From Hyparrhenia diplandra (Eukaryota > Streptophyta > Magnoliopsida > Poales > Poaceae): a stretch of DNA of 64,000 nt. A model generated the notes under the pieces. The model saw nothing but the letters and a program-made list of their open reading frames with translations, was not told where the DNA came from and searched no databases. Numbering within the stretch: position 1 is the stretch's first letter; each line of letters begins with the position of its first letter. The position numbers and the translations under genes were made by a program. Positions 1 through 11,550 of the stretch are shown one piece after another. The stretch is from assembly GCA_015847255.1 (NCBI GenBank), contig JADLZK010011568.1, forward strand, positions 310,001 through 374,000, in the 5' to 3' direction.

Positions 1-472
1 TCAGCCGGCTGAAATATATTGTGCATGACGGGTAGCTCGTCCGGTAATGCACATGGCCCGTGTGTATTTGTTACATTAAAGATTTTGCTGTGGTACTAGG
101 AGGCAATAGAAAAATTCGTACATTTAGTTTTTATTAGGAAAAAAATATAAGTTGCCAAATTTACCTTAGGGAGCCCCCGACACAGAGTTGCTCTTATTTC
201 GTACTAGAAAGTAATCTAAGTAGCAAGGTCCTAATTTAGTACCTACAACTAGTTAAAATTGCTAATCAAATCTACCTATAATACAGTAAGTGTTTTCCCA
301 TCTGTATTTATATGTCTTCGCCCTTTGAATTATTACACAGTTAGCTAGATAGTTAATTCTTAGCATTGAACGCATAATGTTAGTTCAAGTAAAATGTAAA
401 ATCCACTGGTGATAGAATCTATCTATCAGATGGAAGTGAAGGAACGAGTCAATAAAAAAAAAGAAAACTAAC
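1..472. other. Left-edge noncoding stretch
   Basis: AT-rich sequence with no convincing exon. Bases about 360-472 are closely similar to 1275-1378 and, more loosely, to 23750-23840 and 48940-49030. This segment directly follows the splice donor of the small exon at 473-770, so I read it as the start of that gene's first intron. Nothing else recognisable. Confidence 0.5.
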
Positions 473-770
473 CTGGGCCTGTGCCATGCGTGGCCACAAG
501 TGGTGCCGGTGCGGCGGCATAGTTGGTTTCTTCACCTACGGCAGCAGGAAGAAACGGCATCTCATCCAGAGGTGAAATCTGCCGGTCACCAAAATTCTCG
601 GGCGCAGCTAACCCCTCCGCGGGTGGGACGGGCAGCCACAAGGAATCAGAGAGCATGAACGCCGACGACATCAAGTCTTCTTCCTGGTCCAGCTGGTTGA
701 AGGCCCCAGAAGGGCAGCCGTAGTCCCCGCTGTGGCTGTGGCCTCCAGATAGGTTATCTGTTGGCTCCAT
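473..770 (-). CDS. First coding exon of an unrecognised gene, copy 1
   Basis: About 99 codons on the minus strand, starting MEPTDNLSGGHSHSGDYG. It ends at a canonical donor (CCCAG/GTTAGT, plus-strand 471-473). The peptide is acidic, rich in serine, proline and glycine, with no catalytic motif, membrane segment or known domain. The best argument that it is real is the paralogous exon at 1379-1748, which keeps the same start, the same frame and a donor at the same place despite several in-frame length differences. The composition would suit the disordered N-terminus of a regulatory protein, but that is only inference. No downstream exon lies in the window, so the gene would continue past the left edge or is a relic. 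Confidence 0.5.
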
Positions 771-1378
771 GGGGATCTGATGTCCGGGGATCGGAGAGGC
801 TGTGGAGAGGAGGTCGAGTGAGTAAAGTTTCGTATATGCGCGATGAAGTAGCTAGTACTAGTTTTCATTTTTAGGAATAATTATTTTTATGTGACAAAAG
901 TTACTGCATTAAGGGTTATACTTATATACGGAGTACTAATTAGTTAATTACAAGCACATAAAAATCAAGAGCTAAGATTTGTTTGAGTTGGAGCAACTCC
1001 AAGAGAAGTTGAGAGGTAGATCCTCCTCCAACTTCTCTTCTAACACCCCCAGTATCTGCTTTCCCCACCACCACTACACCCGTGCGCACACACACAAGTA
1101 CGTAGAGCTCCCCTAATCCTCTCATGTGATTTTTTTTTTTTTTTTTTTTTTGGCCACACATCTCCCTCTTCCCACAAATAACATGGCTGGGTTTTGAACT
1201 TTTGGGAGCTACTATTAGAGATCTACTGTATAGGTGGAACAGATTATGAGGTTTGAAGGGAGCTATTGTTAGAAATCTATATTCTTAGCATTGAACGCAT
1301 GTAGTTAGTTCAAATAAAATGTAAAATCCACTGGAGGTAGAATCTATCTATCACATGGAGTCAACTAAAAAAACTGAC
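771..1378. other. Intergenic region and intron start between paired exons
   Basis: Holds the upstream flank of copy 1, a run of about 22 T at 1129-1151, and an imperfect inverted pair of AACTCCAAGAGAAGTTGAGA / CCAACTTCTC type near 990-1040. Bases 1275-1378 repeat 360-472 and form the putative intron start of copy 2. No gene seen. Confidence 0.45.
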
Positions 1379-1748
1379 CTGGCCATGTGCCCCCATGCGT
1401 GGCCACAACTGGTGCCGCCGGTGCGGCGTCATAGTTGGTCTCTTCAGCTACGGCAGCAGGAACAATGGGTATCTCACCATCCAGAGCTGAAACGTGCCCC
1501 CCGTCACCGAAAGGAAAACAGGGCAAGATCTCATCCAAAGAAATCTGCCGGTGACCGAAATTCTCCGGCGCAGCTATCCCCTCCGTGGGAGGGAGGGGCA
1601 GCCACAGGGAAGACGGTGGTGAATGAGAGAGCATGAGCAGCGACGACATCGAATCTTCTCCCAGATCCAGCTGGTTGAAGTTCCCAGCAGGGAAGCCGTA
1701 GTCCCCGCTGCGGCTGTGGCCTCCAGATAGGTGATCAGTTGGCTCCAT
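1379..1748 (-). CDS. First coding exon of an unrecognised gene, copy 2
   Basis: About 123 codons starting MEPTDHLSGGHSRSGDYGFP and ending at a donor CCAG/GTCAGT (plus-strand 1376-1379). It is the longer paralogue of 473-770. Shared blocks include LSGGHS.SGDYG, NQLD, MSS, AAPENFG.RQIS and PAAV.EETNY, while extra in-frame segments (for example around DGGHVSALDGEIP) are present only here. Length change in multiples of three between the copies suggests past selection on the frame. Function is unknown and no domain is visible. Fragments of the adjacent intron recur at about 23750 and 48940 without the exon, so the locus has been copied and truncated with the wider block. Confidence 0.5.
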
Positions 1749-2697
1749 GGGGGTCTGATGGCCGGGGGGGATCGGAGGCTGTGGAGAGGAGTGAAGTGAG
1801 CTGGCCGCGAGGGTAAAGCTAACGCGTTCTAATCTATCCTATACCTATCCTATACCCTTAAAGTCGTAGAGCCGGAATCCTCCGTCCCATGACTCATTTC
1901 ACTGTAGAAACTACAGAACCACGGTCCCTGCCGTCCGATTCATTCCTCGATATTCCCGGTCCATCCGATGCCTGCCATGTCTAGAGCCTTCTCCTAACTC
2001 TTCGTTACCTCTCGCTCGCCCAGGCATCGGTGCCTCCGCCTCCCGTGCCCACCGGCCTCCTCCCTCTCCCTCTTGCGCTGCTCCCACTCTGCTCCCACGT
2101 CTCCGCCCCACCGCTGCCGCGACAGCCGCCGCGCGCCGCCGCCGACCGGCGGCTCCAGCGCGCAGTCCGCATCGGCCGCCGCCGCCGCCGGACGGCGGGT
2201 TCAGCACGCGGTCCACATCGGACGCCACCGCAACGCCGCTTCGCCCGCCAACACCGGACGGCGGCTTCAGCGACGTACGCCACTACGAGCCGCCCGCGTG
2301 TCAGGTATCTGCATCCGCTTACTTTGCATCAAGGTTCAGCAGTTGTTACGCGCAACATCCTTAACTGTTAAATCTATTTGTGAAATTTCTAAATTTCCTC
2401 ATTCAGTTTCCAGATTTCAAAGGCGTGCGTACTGCTGTTCAATCAGTTCCTAGATTTTCAAGAACAATTGACAGGGCATGCTATATCGATGTACAGAAAG
2501 CTTCTAAGTTTGGATCAAGAGATTCAGGATTTTCTATTGTTCTGAATAATCTGTATTAGCCATGCATTATCCTGATTATGGATTATAATAAGCCATGGTG
2601 TTTACATCCTGTTTCCACCCTCGCTTTCACTAACAAACTACACATTCTTTTTTCGGTGATTCAGCTAGCTACAGTCATACTTTTGGCATAAATTAAG

Positions 2698-2909
2698 GAT
2701 GCCTCTGAAACCAATTCAGAGAATTAACCTTGGTTCAGCTTACTCAATACAATAGTACTTTTAAATCCATGGACATCCCAGGTACCATTAACATTGTTTG
2801 GCTGATGCCTCTGAAACCAATTCAGAGAACTAACCTTGGTTCAGCTTACTCATTACAATAGTACTTTTAAATCCATGGACATCCCAGGTACCATTAACAT
2901 TGTTTGGCT
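2698..2909. repeat. 106-bp tandem duplication inside Helitron 1
   Basis: Two head-to-tail copies, 2698-2803 and 2804-2909, both starting GATGCCTCTGAAACC and ending TTGTTTGGCT. They differ at only a few positions, so the duplication is recent compared with the rest of the element. Confidence 0.9.
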
Positions 2910-3944
2910 TAATAGTCGTACATAGGAGCACACCAACGGTTATTTCAAAGAAAAGATAATCTTCCATACCTTAATACTAAGTACAAAGTTTAGCCAAGAA
3001 AGAAAAATCAGGTACTGTATTGCAAATAATAATTCTTTTACATGTTGCTGCACTGTTAAAGAGCATTATACACTCCTCGGCATTGCATGTTGTGCTAAAA
3101 GAAATTCATTTGTGAACCGAACTATTTACCTACAATAGACATGCATACCAAATATGATATTGATTTACCTTACAAAAAAAAACTCTGTTCTGCAGGAATA
3201 TGAATTTAGTATGTGCCATGTAATCTTTTTGATTCAGTGAACTGTGCACAGGTTGCAGATGAGCACCTTTGCAGTATAGAGTTTGCTTTTACCTGAATCA
3301 TCATATGGCTGTTTGGTATGGTTAAAGTTCAAATATGGGTCATGCAAGTAACACCCTCAATATTGATCCTACCTTTCCGCTTCAACATGTCATTTAAACA
3401 CTTCTATTTACAACATACTGCTGTGAAGTTTGCAGGTACCAGATTTTATATCAACCTGATCCATCATGCCGTACCAAATCAAACAGGATTGGTGTCATAG
3501 TTCAATCACAGGTACCAAATTATATGCCACCCTTTTCCTAAAATTTATTTTCTTCATATACTTCTGACATGTTCAGCAAAGCTACCATTCCCTTAATTTG
3601 ATTAAAGCTGCATCTCTTTGGGGATCGTTTCATCGTTGCTCTAATTTTTTATGTGCTTTGTTCTTTTTCTGAAAGTATTCTCTGCAGAGACAGGTTGCTT
3701 GAAGCTTTTTAATCAGTCACAATAGTTCTTCAGCGGCACTTACTAGAGATTTGAGTTAGTTTGGCACAGTTGCAGACACATTGGATGTTCCCTACAAATT
3801 AAAGCCACGCAGCGATATGGTCACTAAGAGGTAAAATCCAGTGCATTAGTATATTAATGGTGTCCAATATGCACTGCAGTTAGTTCAGATTCAGTTACAG
3901 ATTTTTATATTCCTTACCAATTCTACTTTGCTTTAAAACTAAAT

Positions 3945-4330
3945 TGAAACCAACTAAATTATGCTATTACTTTAAAAAGTACTACGACACATTACATACC
4001 TCCCAGTGAAAATTAGAAATGTTATTCTCCCTGGACAAATGTAGTATGCTTCATATATGATTTCAGAACAAACGCTTAATGGTGTTCAAGATTCAATTAT
4101 AGATTTATATATATCCCTTACCAAACCTACTTTGCCTTAAAAAAATTGAAACCAACTAAATTATGCTATTACTTTAAAAAGTACTACGACACGTTACATA
4201 CCTCCCAGTGAAATTTAGGAATGTAATTTTCTTAAAAAAATTTTGGAACAACTAAATTATGCTACTAATGTAAAAAGTACTACGACATGTTACATACCTC
4301 CCAGTGAAATTTAGAAATGTTACTTTCCCT
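3945..4330. repeat. Three degenerate internal repeats in Helitron 1
   Basis: The motif around ACCAACTAAATTATGCTA, then AAAGTACTACGACA, then TACATACCTCCCAGTGAAA recurs at about 3950-4020, 4150-4215 and 4246-4320 with drift. It shows older internal amplification. Confidence 0.75.
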
Positions 4331-4763
4331 CACTAAGTGCAGTATGCTTCATATATGATTTCAAATAAAACACTTCAAGGTTTTTAAGATCCACTGTTAA
4401 TTTGTTCAAATTGTAATATGCCTTCAAGTTTTGCATTATATCCTTCGCATAACCTTTTTTTTTGTCAGCACTAAAATCAGGTCCGCGAGGAAACCGTGGA
4501 CACAAGATGCAGTTGAAGGCGTGTACATGTCAACAATCCAGACCATGTTAATGTTCTTTCCACCTACGTCGTACATGATCAAATGCACTATTACAGCTAC
4601 ACCTCCATTAACCCCTTATGTACATGTGCTTGCAACTACCCAAACATTTGCTCCTGACCAAAGGAGTCAACATCAATGTGTAATTTGTATTGCTGTTTTC
4701 TAATGACAAATCTTATGCATCAAAGCTTGCTAGCCCGCGCGAATGCGCGGGGGTTTCTGCTAG

Positions 4764-5055
4764 TTCTAATTCTAATTTATAAGAATGCGAGATGATCCAA
4801 GCCCGAATGATTAGCCTCATCAGCAACCGGGACTCGGGCTTTGTCGCCTTCAGTTCGGGCTCGGGCTCGGGCTCGGGCTCGAATTTTTTTTTAGGAATCC
4901 TTTGGGGTGCGATATTTTTGGACCACCGCCACCACTCAAGCTCTGCCAGGTGCCTCGCTGATTGGGTGGGCTGAGTCTCTGATTGGTGGGGCCACGTAGC
5001 AGTCTCCCGCTGGCTGCTTTTCACGTGGGGCGGCTCCCCGGCCACGCGCTGCCGT
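4764..5055. repeat. Spacer with TCGGGC hexanucleotide microsatellite
   Basis: A short non-genic spacer between Helitron 1 and duplicated block A. It contains about four and a half copies of TCGGGC at 4855-4881, followed by a T run. No gene seen. Confidence 0.6.
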
Positions 5056-5309
5056 TACCCTGTTTGTTTCCCTGAAATTTGGCTTACGCTGCTGCTTATT
5101 TCTCATAGAACAAGCATGATGTATGTACGCCTATCCAAATTCTAAATAGACTAGTGCAGTGCACTGAGCACAAGAGCACAACAAAAATCTAGGGGGAAAA
5201 TAATACCACCAATTCAGTCCCATCTGATCCATGCGAGTCATCATGTAACAGACACATGAAGAACCTCCACTAGTTTAATATACTTGGTAACAATTCCAGT
5301 GGATTAAAC

Positions 5310-5692
5310 GCGGACAGATCCTTGCAATGCAACGCATGGAGTTCATCAAAAGCAAGCCGACTGAGGAGGAGGACAAACAAGCATACGAGGGTATCTTCAT
5401 CGGCAACCTTGAACCTTCGCACAAGGAGACGGCTGTTCCCGGACGTCGAGCAACCGCTCCGCCCGAGGAAGCGCCGAGGGCGCTTGACTGCATGCATACT
5501 CTGTCCGGAGTGCACGACCTCGATTGTTTATTTGCGAGTAATCGACTTAGCTTAAATCGTTTCTAGGGAGGCGATGCTCTATTGTAAAATCCTAACCTCC
5601 CATCACCGGCTCTCGCTGGGTGTAAAACCAAAACTTTTCTCCTTAAATACAAAGATGCGCAAGTCTTTTGCATATTCGAGAAGAGAAAAAAA
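5310..5692 (+). mobile_element. 5'-truncated LINE fragment with 18-bp target duplication
   Basis: The insert is flanked by perfect copies of AATTCCAGTGGATTAAAC at 5292-5309 and 5693-5710, and the uninterrupted sequence is present once at about 24175-24190. It ends in an A-rich tail after a grass LINE-like terminus (AAAGATGCGCAAG ... CATATTCGAGAAG). The long target duplication plus A tail indicate target-primed reverse transcription. Only the 3' few hundred bases of the parent were copied, so no ORF is intact. Confidence 0.88.
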
Positions 5693-5874
5693 AATTCCAG
5701 TGGATTAAACAAACCAAGTGGTATTAAAGATTTCCTCTATGTTATTTTGGAGGAGAAGCAAAAGCTACAGTTCCCCCTAATGTACTGCAGGTTATAATAT
5801 AATCTCTCTTAGGATTGAATCATGCAACATGGAACAGAACGGCATTGCAGTGGACATATATTACATATCAAAAC

Positions 5875-6056
5875 CCATGAAAAAAATCGCGGGCTATAGA
5901 ATTTAGCGGGAGGTTGGCCAAAACGCAATAGCGGCGCCATTAGCGCGCTATAGCGCCAAATAGCGCGCTATAGCGTGCTATTTGGCATTGCGACAGGTGC
6001 TTCTGGCCGCTATTAGCGCGCTATTTCGTCGCTATAGCGCGCTATTTTTTTCATGG
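5875..6056. mobile_element. 182-bp hAT-like MITE with 8-bp target duplication
   Basis: Terminal inverted repeats CCATGAAAAAAAT ... ATTTTTTTCATGG enclose a GC palindrome built from GCGCTATAGCGCGCTA words. The flanks carry ATCAAAAC at 5867-5874 and 6057-6064. Paralogous block copies (for example 24353-24366) have that sequence once, without the insert. An 8-bp duplication fits hAT-type transposition; a Mutator-like origin (usually 9 bp) is less likely. Confidence 0.85.
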
Positions 6057-6324
6057 ATCAAAACAGATTTATTTTCGACCTATTAAAACAAAATACTCCT
6101 CTAGAACAAGAATGATCTGGCTTGTGATATTGTGAATTACATATATAGCAGCTTAGAGTGCAGACAAGGCTGGTAGTTCAATCAGAGCTGTATCATCACC
6201 AAACCTTCGACGATGTTCAACTTGAGACATCAGGCTATTGGCTATGACTTGTGTCGATTCAAACTCCATGAATAAATCCAAAAGAAACGGTTGTTACTGT
6301 GCAGATAATTGGCTATGACTTAAA

Positions 6325-6500
6325 CTCTTTTTTTAAAAAAGGAAACGGCAGGAGCTCTGCCCATTCATTAAGGAGAAAGATAGATTATGTACAGAGTACA
6401 GCAAGTTAGCACTTAGCAGACAAAGGCTATATATTTACACTAGGTCACCTTACATGTCAGTCCATAATCCAAAACCAACGAAGACAATGAGTTCTCAGCT
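6325..6500 (-). repeat. Old LINE 3' remnant shared by duplicated blocks
   Basis: On the minus strand this reads as a LINE-like 3' end (AATGGGCAGAGCTCCTGCC, then GTTTCC and an A-rich run). Copies sit at about 24620-24800, 35535-35660 and 49825-50010, so the insertion predates the block duplications. Family assignment rests on resemblance only. Confidence 0.5.
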
Positions 6501-6678
6501 CAAAAAATTAAAACTGACACACCGCATAATCATTATCTATAACTCCTATATAGGAGATCCCCACTCGCTCTCCTTAAGGAGTTCTCTCGCATCCGATTGG
6601 TGAAGGGCAGTTGTAATCGAAACGCACGCCAAGCTAAATTCTGCCATCCCGGCGTGGCCTCTTCCGCTGCCGATTTCA

Positions 6679-7527
6679 GTGCGATATTTCGTGGCGCATC
6701 GGCAAGTCCAGGCGGCCGGCGGCCTCTTCCCCCTTCTCGAAACATCGATCGTGGCCTCTTCACCTGCCCGCCGCCCCTCGCCTTCCCATCTTGCCTCCCC
6801 ATCACCACCGCCTCCTCGCCTCCCTACCGCCGCATCGATAAAACACAAGCCAGTCCACGAGGAGGGGCTGGACGGCATCGACCTCCCGCCGCCTCCGGCC
6901 ATCTCCCTCTCCACCTCCGCGCCTTCACCCCGTCCACGACGACCTCCGCGTCAAACCCTAACCCCGCTACGCTGCGCCCGGGACCCTACCCCGGCGCTCC
7001 CCCCCGTCACCGGCCGCCGCCACGGGTCCGAGCCATGCGTCCGCCCGCCGAAGGCGAAGAGGATCGGCAAGCGGGTGGAGGAAGAGGAGGAGACGCCGGC
7101 GCGGGGGATTGATCGATTGAGATGGTGTTGTGGGGAGCTCACGGCCATCACCGACTACTTCCTCGGGCTCAAGCACACCTACCACTCGCTCCACATCCGG
7201 CGCCGCCTCATCCCGCCCAATCATCCCAAGGATCCGGGACCGTCGCCGCTGAGGCTAGCGCGATGGCCGGAGCACGCAGCGGACCAGCGCTTGCCGATTC
7301 CGAGCTCCCGCCTGTTGCTCAGCGTCGCTGTCGGCGCCCGCCGCCGGAAGGCGCCCCCAACGCGGGCGAAGCCCACGAACGACACCCACGCGACCTCTTC
7401 GACCGCCGCGGCCGACGCAAAGACGAGCGGCCGGCGGCCAGTCGTCGGCAAAGGGCCGGCATCCGGCGAGCTCCACTCCGCAGTGAGTTCCTCAAGTCCT
7501 TTCCCCTTCCCATTCTCAAATCTTGAT
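6679..7527 (+). CDS. GC-rich open frame in Helitron 2, possible captured exon
   Basis: An open frame of about 283 codons, very rich in Pro, Arg and Ser, with alternative open frames on both strands, so openness alone means little at this GC content. The stretch around 7122-7230 (AITDYFLGLKHTYHSLH) has a more protein-like composition and may be a captured exon of a host gene. No domain recognised. Expression would need host promoter context. Confidence 0.25.
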
Positions 7528-8504
7528 TAGTATCCCTGAAATTTTCGTGAAGAAATCAAGAGATTTAAAATTAAAGTAAGGTGATAGCGCTTAGCAAAGA
7601 ATTCAAGAGTCATTTCAACAAAATTGTATAGCCCGAGCCCCAACCGGAGATCCTCTTCCCTCTGCATCTTCTCGCTCTAGCCTCCATCTCTCGGTAGCAT
7701 ACAAGGTTAGTTTTTTTTTTCCCATATTAGATATCTAGCCTCGAAAAAAAAAAAAAGCTCAGAACTGAAATAGTTTGCTTATATTTAGATACGATCTCAA
7801 GAACATGTTGGTTGTATTTAGATACAGGCCTGCCATTGATTCCGGATCAAATCCTCGCTGCCGCTTCATCGGCACGCACCCCCACCCTCGCTATTGGCGG
7901 CTACTGGTGCCAATGTGCGTGGGGTGCCAATGTACTGAATTAGAAATTTCCTCTGTATAGTGTTGGTTTAAAAGTAAAAATCATATTCATTAATAGAACA
8001 AAAGGTTCAAATGGCACAAAATGTTTATGTACAAAGTAGCCACCTGTATTTTAAAGCTGCACACATTGAACAAAAAATATGATGGCATTGATATGAACTG
8101 GTGATAAAGGATCTGTTCTTGCCCTCACATTTGTGGTAATATTTTCGGATCGATTGCAGGATTTGTTTCCCTCTAGGCTTATCTGAATTAGGAAGAAATG
8201 CCGATGAGTCCTGTTGTGATATGATGTTGGTTCAAGAAGGAAACATATATAAGTTGCTTCGTCTCTCAAAAAAACAGCATGCACATGAAAGACCATTCTT
8301 TGTCAAGGCAATCAATGTGAAGAAAGATATTACCGATAACAGAAGAATGAACACACCCTAAAGCACACCATGGGAAAAATGATGCCTCTGATCATGTGAG
8401 TTCCCTTCATGGTCTACTAAATTAAAGTTGTTTTAAATGCAGGCTATTTATGTTGGTTGACCATGTCAATATTTATGTAGGTACAAATTCAGATGAAGTG
8501 AAAT

Positions 8505-8790
8505 AGAAATGGTTGTTAGTTTATTTGTGAATCCACTTTTCCGGATTTTATTTATCTGTGAATGTTAAGGAGGTGTCCCCCTCTTATTTGTTAGGAAATA
8601 GAAATGTGATAACATTAACTAATTATCTTTTTTTTTTTTTTTTTTGTGACATCATTCACTAATTATCTGTGAATCCACTTTTTCTGGATTTTATTTATAG
8701 TAAATTTTAAACATGCATCATTGAGGGAGAATTTACTACATGAAGTATAAGGATTAAGGAGGTGTCCCCCTCTTATTTGTTAGTTTATTT
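8505..8790. repeat. Imperfect repeats in Helitron 2
   Basis: GGAGGTGTCCCCCTCTTATT occurs at about 8570 and 8760, and GTGAATCCACTTTT..GGATTTTATTTAT occurs twice just before each. This suggests an internal duplication of about 190 bp, now diverged, with a T-rich tract at 8629-8645. The rest of 7530-10940 is AT-rich intron-like sequence with no gene I can support. Confidence 0.6.
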
Positions 8791-11294
8791 ACAAAAGGCT
8801 GTGAAAGGATTGCATTCTATGTCCATGGATATATGTATTACATATGCATTAAGTTTGCAAATATGGTTAACCTTATAATTTTATTTGATTCAGAAAATAA
8901 TCCATCATCACTAGGGAAATCAACAACACCTACCGAATCATGTCGTTACCCCCCCTTCCGAGAAAAGGTACTATTCGAAACATACATTCATGCCATATAT
9001 TTAGATACAGTCTCAAGAACATATGTCTTTAATTTTTATATACAAACCCGCAAGATCATGTTCCATATGCAATCGCAAGGCTAAGTGCAGACCATGATCC
9101 TTTCAAGATATTATTGGTGACAAAGTTGCAAAAGATAACAGCTGCACCAAGATCATTCATTTATTGGTACTTGGCCTTAGGTTATGGAATTTTTGAGCTG
9201 ATGTATGCCATCTTCACAATAGGACAGTTATGCATTCTAACAAATTAGGCCCTTTTTGGTCTTTACAGGTGACACATTGAACTAAAACTATGAGTGAGTT
9301 TAGTGGCACTGGAAGAAAAACTTACAAGCAAAAAGGATCTAGAAGATGATGTCATGGGACACTCCGTGGTCCTCAGGTTAGTTAAAATAACTGAATGTGT
9401 AAAGATACATGTATATTGATACTGAGATTCCTTTAAATGTAACAACATAGCATCATTTGAAACTCAGTACATGGGGATGCCAAATCATTTTCATGCTGAG
9501 ACTTGGTACCAGTTCCAGAACAAATATCCATAACTCTGTCTTTGCTGTGGGATGTAATATGTACAGATGCGCAGTGTTGTCCATGCAGATCATTGGCGTG
9601 GAGATTCTCTCCGACTTGCTTCTAGGATGGCACGAGAGACGAGATGCAACCGGTGAAGGAAGGGTCATTTCTCGGTTTCGGTTGACCCGCAATTCTCCAT
9701 CAGTTTCCTCCTTTCTAGGTTACATGAAGTTGGCACTGGTGAAACTGAGAAGCGACAGCGAGCAGGTGTGGCCCCCATCAGGTTTGATCTTTTGTTATAT
9801 ATGCCTTCAGGATACCCATAATATTTTTGCCGTTGGTGGAAACCGTGCGATTAAATATTTCACCCTTTTAGCTGGTATATTTATCTTGAAATATCCTGTT
9901 TGTCATTAAACAATACCACCCCCCTTTTTTTGCCATGTCTGAAAAAGATGTCATTTTTCTGGCTTTGGGGGTCGTAAATTACTAAGTTTTCAAGTTTTAA
10001 CCAACTCTTCGGGCTTCAGTTCATCAAGCATCGCACAAAAGGCATCGTCTTGTGCCTTTATCATCTCCCCTACATCCACCCAGCCAGCCACCTTCTATAT
10101 ATTCCTTTGTGTTAGATGTGTGCATTATGTTAGAGTTTCCGTGGTGATCATGTGTGCTTCACTTGCATAACCCAATAGTGTTCTTGAAATAAAGGTAGCT
10201 GCTTCACTTGGGGACTAATATTTTTGGTCCGTCTGTTCTGCAGCCGAGAGGACCCGAGAAGAAAGGGTGCATGGTGAATCTGCAATCTACATTGGTAAAT
10301 CACTAGAATCTCTAACTACCTACAACTATGTTTACATCACCAGCTTTGTGCCGATTCTTAACTGACCATTGAAATGTGCTCTGAAATGAATATGTGAGAA
10401 TGTAGCCAGTAAGTTGTTGGTTCTCTGAATATGTGCTCTGAAATGAATCTGTGAGAAAAATATCAGTTCATCACTAACTTATGTCCGTCATTCAGTAAGT
10501 GCTGAAGTTATGTCTGTCATCATGAAGAGCTGCACTTAAGAATGACTGAATTATCGTCAACCGGGATATTCGTCATTCAGTAAGAGTTGCCGACTTGTCT
10601 TGCTCTTCCAAGATTCTAGCAAAGCATACTCATTGCTCTTGAGGGTTCTTGGGTGTTAAATCTAAAACGTATGCCATGGGAGTTATGATACTTGTGGAGA
10701 CACATTGCGGGAACTTTGAGCAGGCCGTGGAGTGAAGCAACAGGTGGACGAGGACCAGGGGGGGGGTTATACTCGGTACAAATATACCAAGTCAAATAAC
10801 TTCGCATTTTGGTCTTAAAAATTAGCTGTGTAGACTCAATACACTGTTATTTCAACTATCTGTAATAAGCTCATATATCCCTATCAGGCAGACATGATAT
10901 GATGAAAATTTCCCTTATGATCATTGCATTTTCTTAATTCCCGCAAAGAACGCGCGGTGAGGGTTCCCTAGTTACCTCAATGAGTCAAAACCTTTCTATG
11001 TAATAAATGAGAACGATTAGTACAGAATAGAAGAGCCTACTCTGTTATGAATAAATATTGCCATGAATATCATGCAAAGTATCATTAAATAAATGGACCA
11101 TCTAGAAGCAACCTTTCATAAACTTGGGTTCCTTTTTGAGAAGTGCACTGATTTATCTGAGAAAACATTTCTCATAGAAAAAGCTTGCTGTATGTATGCC
11201 TGTCCAGAGAATTATGCATCTGAGTGGTCAACTGTTGCATACTATTGAACAAAACCGAAGTAACACAAGGAAGAAATCACATGGCAGCCATATA

Positions 11295-11550
11295 TTCGAA
11301 GTTTCACAATCGCCGTGGGAGTGGAGGCCGCTGGAGCTCTGCCGCTGCTGGTGGTGTGTGTTGGTGTCCAACTAAATGCTTGTCATGGGAGTTCTTTGTT
11401 CTCTTTGTGTTTTTCAGCTCCTCAGGCAGCGTGATGCGCGTGCAAATGCTATGCCAGAAAAACAAAAATGTTTTGTAATATCTGGCTTTGAGGCCATATG
11501 ATCAATGAAATTCAGGTGGGGGATCCCCCATGTTGACCGATCAAAAAAAA
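11295..11550 (+). mobile_element. 5'-truncated LINE tail in block A
   Basis: Compared with 25130-25145 and 50330-50345, which run directly from GCCAGCCATATACAGAGCTC, this copy has about 256 extra bases ending TCAAAAAAAA. The 3' sequence (ATTCAGGTGGGGGATCCCCC) resembles the LINE tail at 29900-29945. A target duplication is not clear. Confidence 0.65.

Larger units (their letters stand above)
1833..4763 (+). mobile_element. Helitron 1 (non-autonomous, 2.9 kb)
   Basis: The 3' end is a textbook Helitron terminus: a GC stem CCCGCGC-gaat-GCGCGGG (4734-4751) about 8 bases before CTAG at 4760-4763, followed by host T. The likely 5' end is TCTATCCTATACC at 1833, preceded by host A. Removing the interval joins ...TTCTAA to TTCTAATTCTAA..., a clean short repeat, which supports both ends. 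No Rep/helicase ORF is present. The interior starts with a GC-rich segment (about 1911-2371) resembling a captured 5' exon and then becomes AT-rich and intron-like. The 3' end is firm; the 5' end is inferred. Confidence 0.75.
6536..10971 (+). mobile_element. Helitron 2 (4436 bp, non-autonomous)
   Basis: Both boundaries are fixed by two empty sites in the window. CATAATCATTA/TTACCTC is continuous at 24822-24838 and 50021-50037, but here A (6535) and T (10972) are separated by this element. It starts TCTATAACTCCTATATAGG and ends with a hairpin-forming CCGC...GCGG (10941-10957) and CTAG (10968-10971). TC start, CTRR end and A/T target without duplication are the Helitron hallmarks. No Rep/helicase coding is visible. 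The GC-rich first kilobase looks like captured gene DNA and the rest is intron-like. Confidence 0.93.

Noticed and set aside
2005..2453. Overlapping open frames at the start of Helitron 1
   Set aside because: Low-complexity Arg/Pro/Ala peptides open on both strands; no support beyond GC content.
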